A stretch of 33,838 nt of DNA from a virus. Made by a program: the position numbers and the translations under genes. Below the pieces are notes generated by a model. It did no database searches, was not told where the DNA came from, and was given only the letters and a program-made list of their open reading frames with translations. Shown here piece after piece: positions 31,659 to 33,838 of the stretch (positions are counted from its first letter, which is position 1; each line of letters begins with the position of its first letter). Location of the stretch: the IMG/VR virus record IMGVR_UViG_3300022939_000072, positions 1 through 33,838 of that record, one strand, 5' to 3'.

Positions 31659-32390
31659 TTAAAGTGTCTTAGAAATATAATATTGACTTATATCAGCTCC
31701 GTCATTAACAAAAAATTCATTATAGATTTGAACTGCTTTTGCTACTTTGTTAGCGCCTGATTGTATAAAACGATCAGAGCAATCAAACAAACCTAACTGA
31801 TGTGTGTTCTTGTCAATAACTAAAAAGATTAATTCATATCCAAACATTTTGGAATAAATGTATGCTTGGCTATCGTAATTAAACTTATAAGCTGAGCTTG
31901 AAAAAGCATTTATATTTCCAGTTGTTTTTAAATCAATTACTAATTGCTCAGTATGATTTACTATATCGGCTTTGCCTTTCCACATCATATCTTCAAGCTC
32001 CACAATTCCTGGCTTCTCATATTCAACATCGCCATCTTGTATAAGCTGTCTAAATAAATCGTTGTCCATAACAATTTCACGCATAAGCTGGATTTCGTCA
32101 GCTTCTTTTTCAAGTAAGCATATATCACCATCAGATAATTCTTTATACTCTTTGGTGTTGCGTGTTGAAGACTTTGATATTTTAAACTTATCAAGTTTAT
32201 GTGGTTCTAAAATACAAGTGTGAAAATACCCACCAACAACTAAAGCGGGTGTCTTTGGTTTTTGTTTTTTAAAATCAAGTGGATTATTTAATAGCGCATA
32301 GATGTCAGAATTACTTAAATATGTTTTACCAAATTCCCCGTAATAATTATCATCATCACGTAATTTTTCTATAATCTCTTGTTTATCCAT
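31659..32390 (-). CDS. RecB/ExoVIII-like PD-(D/E)xK exonuclease
   Basis: 243 aa. It shows the Cas4/RecB-type nuclease signature in order: 'GGYFHTCILEP' (motif His), 'MWKGKADIV' (Asp), 'LVIDLKTTG' (Asp-x-Lys) and 'YDSQAYIYS' (Gln/Tyr motif). This matches phage exonuclease VIII/DUF3799-like 5'-3' exonucleases that resect double-strand ends. It directly follows the ERF annealing protein (8-base overlap) and precedes the SSB-like gene, the classical exonuclease-annealase-SSB recombination unit. The four Cys of a Cas4 iron-sulphur cluster are absent, so it is not Cas4. Confidence 0.8.
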   Translation of the reverse strand: MDKQEIIEKLRDDDNYYGEFGKTYLSNSDIYALLNNPLDFKKQKPKTPALVVGGYFHTCILEPHKLDKFKISKSSTRNTKEYKELSDGDICLLEKEADEIQLMREIVMDNDLFRQLIQDGDVEYEKPGIVELEDMMWKGKADIVNHTEQLVIDLKTTGNINAFSSSAYKFNYDSQAYIYSKMFGYELIFLVIDKNTHQLGLFDCSDRFIQSGANKVAKAVQIYNEFFVNDGADISQYYISKTL

Positions 32391-32949
32391 TCTTTAATTG
32401 TTCTAAAGCGTCAGCTTCAATATTATATTTATCTTGTAATGTTTTTAATAAACCTCCATTACTTAAAAACTTTTTAGCTTGATCAATATTTTTTGAATTG
32501 ATTACAGGCTTTTTAGAGGCCATTATTTTATTTTCTAATGCATTTACCTTCTTAGCAAATCCGTGATCGTTAGTAGCGTCTGAATCAGCTGTGTCGTCAA
32601 TCAAAAGTAAATTACCCAGCGCATATTTTTTACCATACGATGATGCTGAACCAAATTGCTGAGGTACTTGCATACCCTTTTGATTTAAATCAACACCAAC
32701 AATAGCAGTTGCCTGTATTTTTTGATCGCCATCAACCATACTAGCTACTGAATGTATAATAGGTATTCCAGCCACCTCGCTAATGCGTTCCTCTACAGTA
32801 AAATATACATTGTACTTTTTGTTCATAGGTTTCAATGCTTCCAATATATCTTCAGCTGATCTGAAGTTATATTTACCAAAAGAATTGTACCTAGATTTTT
32901 TAGCTTTAAACTCTTGCTGAATTAAGCTTAGTTTTTCTTGAATTGTCAT
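32383..32949 (-). CDS. ERF-family single-strand annealing protein
   Basis: 188 aa. The N-terminal ~130 residues match the ERF superfamily pattern: 'YNSFGKYNFRSAEDILEALK', 'YNVYFTVEERI', 'VASMVDGDQKIQATAIVGVD', then 'QQFGSASSYGKKYALGNLLL' and 'DTADSDATND'. The SxxSYxxKYAL-like block followed by an acidic DD..D stretch is the best marker of ERF proteins. The C-terminal ~50 residues are a flexible basic tail. ERF (P22 Erf) proteins anneal complementary single strands during phage recombination and genome circularisation or concatemer formation. It pairs with the adjacent exonuclease. Confidence 0.85.
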   Translation of the reverse strand: MTIQEKLSLIQQEFKAKKSRYNSFGKYNFRSAEDILEALKPMNKKYNVYFTVEERISEVAGIPIIHSVASMVDGDQKIQATAIVGVDLNQKGMQVPQQFGSASSYGKKYALGNLLLIDDTADSDATNDHGFAKKVNALENKIMASKKPVINSKNIDQAKKFLSNGGLLKTLQDKYNIEADALEQLKNG

Positions 32950-33055
32950 TTGATATAAATTTATGAGTTAAATATATTCCATTTTTATAATAAGTTATAA
33001 GGCCATCGCCAATAATATAACTTACAGAGTCATCTATATAATCACGTGCTTTCAT
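32906..33055 (-). CDS. 49-aa small ORF upstream of ERF
   Basis: ATG at 33055, 15 bases after the previous stop, encodes 49 aa beginning MKARDYIDDSVSYIIGDGLI. Its last 14 codons overlap the start of the ERF gene in another frame, so the C-terminus is probably shaped by that gene. It fills an otherwise empty ~120-base gap. No family was recognised; it may be a leader ORF that couples translation to ERF. Confidence 0.45.
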   Translation of the reverse strand: MKARDYIDDSVSYIIGDGLITYYKNGIYLTHKFISNDNSRKTKLNSARV

Positions 33056-33070
33056 ACTTTGTTGTGTACT

Positions 33071-33418
33071 TTAGTTTAAAAGATCGTAAACTATACTGTT
33101 GTTTTTAAACAACCTGCGTTTATATGATTTATCTAACTTAGCAAAACCAGTGTTAACGTCAGACAAACCATTAATGCAATCGTATTCATGATATATATTT
33201 GTGTTTCTGTTTACGCCTTTACCAGACAATCTTTTAACCGATAGGTTAACTACTTTAGATGAAGAAACAGCTTTTGTAGCGCTTATAGTATAATTAGCTT
33301 CTTTCATTTTTAAGTTTTTGTCGATGCTAACAGCATCATTAGAATGTTTAATAAAAGGTAAAACATCAATAGTATTAGATACTAATTTGTATTTTGTTTT
33401 AAATGTATTCATTGACAT
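33071..33418 (-). CDS. 115-aa basic protein, unknown
   Basis: 115 aa, Lys/Ser/Asn-rich and basic. The start is ATG 33418 (or ATG 33412 two codons on). It seems to be a mixed alpha/beta protein with a beta core (NYTISATKAVSSSKVVNLSV) and a C-terminal basic helix (DKSYKRRLFKNN). It sits between the sigma-like gene and the recombination genes. It could be a DNA-binding or host-takeover protein, but no motif supports a specific function. Confidence 0.55.
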   Translation of the reverse strand: MSMNTFKTKYKLVSNTIDVLPFIKHSNDAVSIDKNLKMKEANYTISATKAVSSSKVVNLSVKRLSGKGVNRNTNIYHEYDCINGLSDVNTGFAKLDKSYKRRLFKNNSIVYDLLN

Positions 33419-33452
33419 ATATAATATAGTGCAAAATTTTTCAATTGGGACG
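33419..33452 (-). promoter_or_regulatory. Possible promoter before 115-aa gene
   Basis: The 34-base gap after the sigma-like stop reads, on the minus strand, TTGAAAAATTTTGCAC followed by TATATTATATATG. It contains a TTG-type box and a TATA-rich box about 15 bases apart, ahead of the 33418 start. It is the first real gap in this operon, so a promoter is plausible; the match to any Bacteroidota consensus (TTTG/TAnnTTTG) is weak. Confidence 0.3.
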
Positions 33453-33838
33453 CTAATTTGAATAAATTTTCAATTTATTTTCAGCATATTCATAAACCTT
33501 AGATGAAGACTTAACACCATTAGTAACTACGTAATATGCTAACTCATTTAGCGCTTGCTCGTTAGACTTTATTTTTTTAAGTAATCGTTGTTTTTGCTTT
33601 TTTACAGCCTCAGTATTGGTATGAAATTTTTGAGCTATTTCAGAAATAGTTTTAGGTTTAGAATAAACATCATCAATACCATAAAGCATTAAGATCATTT
33701 CTTTGTATTTAGGTAAATGCTTGTCTAACCATGTTTCTAAAAATATTGCAAGTTGCTCATAATCATAATCATATACTTCATCTTCAATTAAAGTAAGCAC
33801 GTTATTATCAAACCAATGCGGAAATAAAACTGTAATAA
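33453..33838 (-). CDS. Sigma factor region-4-like protein (5' partial)
   Basis: The frame is open to the right edge; a GTG at 33800 would give 115 aa, but in-frame codons (FPHWFDNN) continue to the window end, so the gene probably starts outside. The segment 'KYKEMILMLYGIDD', then 'KTISEIAQKFHTNTEAVKKQ' and 'KQRLLKKIK' follows the pattern of sigma-70 region 4: a conserved helix, then a helix-turn-helix that reads the -35 box. An acidic stretch (EDEVYDYDYEQ) precedes it. It may be a phage sigma factor directing its own middle or late promoters, or only a sigma-4-like transcription factor. No region 2 is visible in this window. Confidence 0.55.
   Translation of the reverse strand, partial: ITVLFPHWFDNNVLTLIEDEVYDYDYEQLAIFLETWLDKHLPKYKEMILMLYGIDDVYSKPKTISEIAQKFHTNTEAVKKQKQRLLKKIKSNEQALNELAYYVVTNGVKSSSKVYEYAENKLKIYSN

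Noticed and set aside
31659-32390. Cas4 nuclease
   Set aside because: The PD-(D/E)xK motifs are shared, but the four-cysteine iron-sulphur cluster of Cas4 and any other Cas gene or CRISPR array are missing.
1-33838. tRNA, rRNA, CRISPR array, insertion sequence, integrase or attachment site
   Set aside because: No cloverleaf sequence, spaced direct repeats, transposase or recombinase motif was noticed by eye, and no unassigned stretch exceeds 300 bases. A covariance-model scan could still find a small RNA.

Overview
The window is a dense, AT-rich, double-stranded DNA phage genome segment with no host-like genes, rRNA, tRNA, integrase or CRISPR. The gene set is that of a short-tailed (podovirus-like) phage with crAss-like features. 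The host is probably a marine or aquatic Bacteroidota. That host inference rests on three things: gene starts lack Shine-Dalgarno motifs and are preceded by A/T-rich leaders, a BACON-type domain sits on a tail protein, and the portal/capsid/ring protein cassette has the order seen in Bacteroidota phages. None of this was tested by a database search.

Layout. Bases 1-22799 (+ strand) are the late virion module: portal (5' end outside the window), acidic scaffold-like protein, major capsid protein, an unrecognised head protein, two neck/ring proteins, a 1443-aa tail-hub/stabilisation protein with a copper-ligand cupredoxin-like domain and a terminal BACON-like domain, a small protein, a cupin-like protein, two coiled-coil internal virion proteins, a 2614-aa giant internal protein with HAD and HExxH domains, and a charged 143-aa protein. 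A bidirectional terminator at 22801-22845 separates this from the minus-strand module, which is read from the right edge toward 22.8 kb.

Minus-strand module, in order of transcription: a sigma-region-4-like protein running off the right edge, an unknown protein, a 49-aa ORF, an ERF-family annealing protein, a RecB/ExoVIII-like nuclease, a 55-aa protein, an SSB-like protein with an acidic DLPF tail, a 22-aa micro-ORF, a T7-gp4-like primase-helicase, a 100-aa unknown, a ThyA-family enzyme, a GIY-YIG/MazG fusion, a second MazG-like protein, a DUF1064-like endonuclease, five tiny coupled ORFs, NrdB, a zinc-ribbon membrane protein, NrdA and a coiled-coil tail-anchored protein.

How it works together: RNR, the ThyA-family enzyme and two all-alpha NTP pyrophosphohydrolases form a nucleotide-pool module. 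The ThyA-family protein has Asp180 where true thymidylate synthases have Asn (E. coli N177). That substitution is the hallmark of dCMP (hydroxy)methylases, so with the MazG proteins as candidate dCTPases this could be a cytosine-modification pathway of T4 logic. The exonuclease, ERF and SSB form a recombination module beside the primase-helicase. DNA polymerase, terminase, lysis genes and any base-modifying glycosyltransferase are not in the window. Many minus-strand genes are joined by TAATG, TGATG or ATGA overlaps, suggesting termination-reinitiation in place of Shine-Dalgarno initiation.
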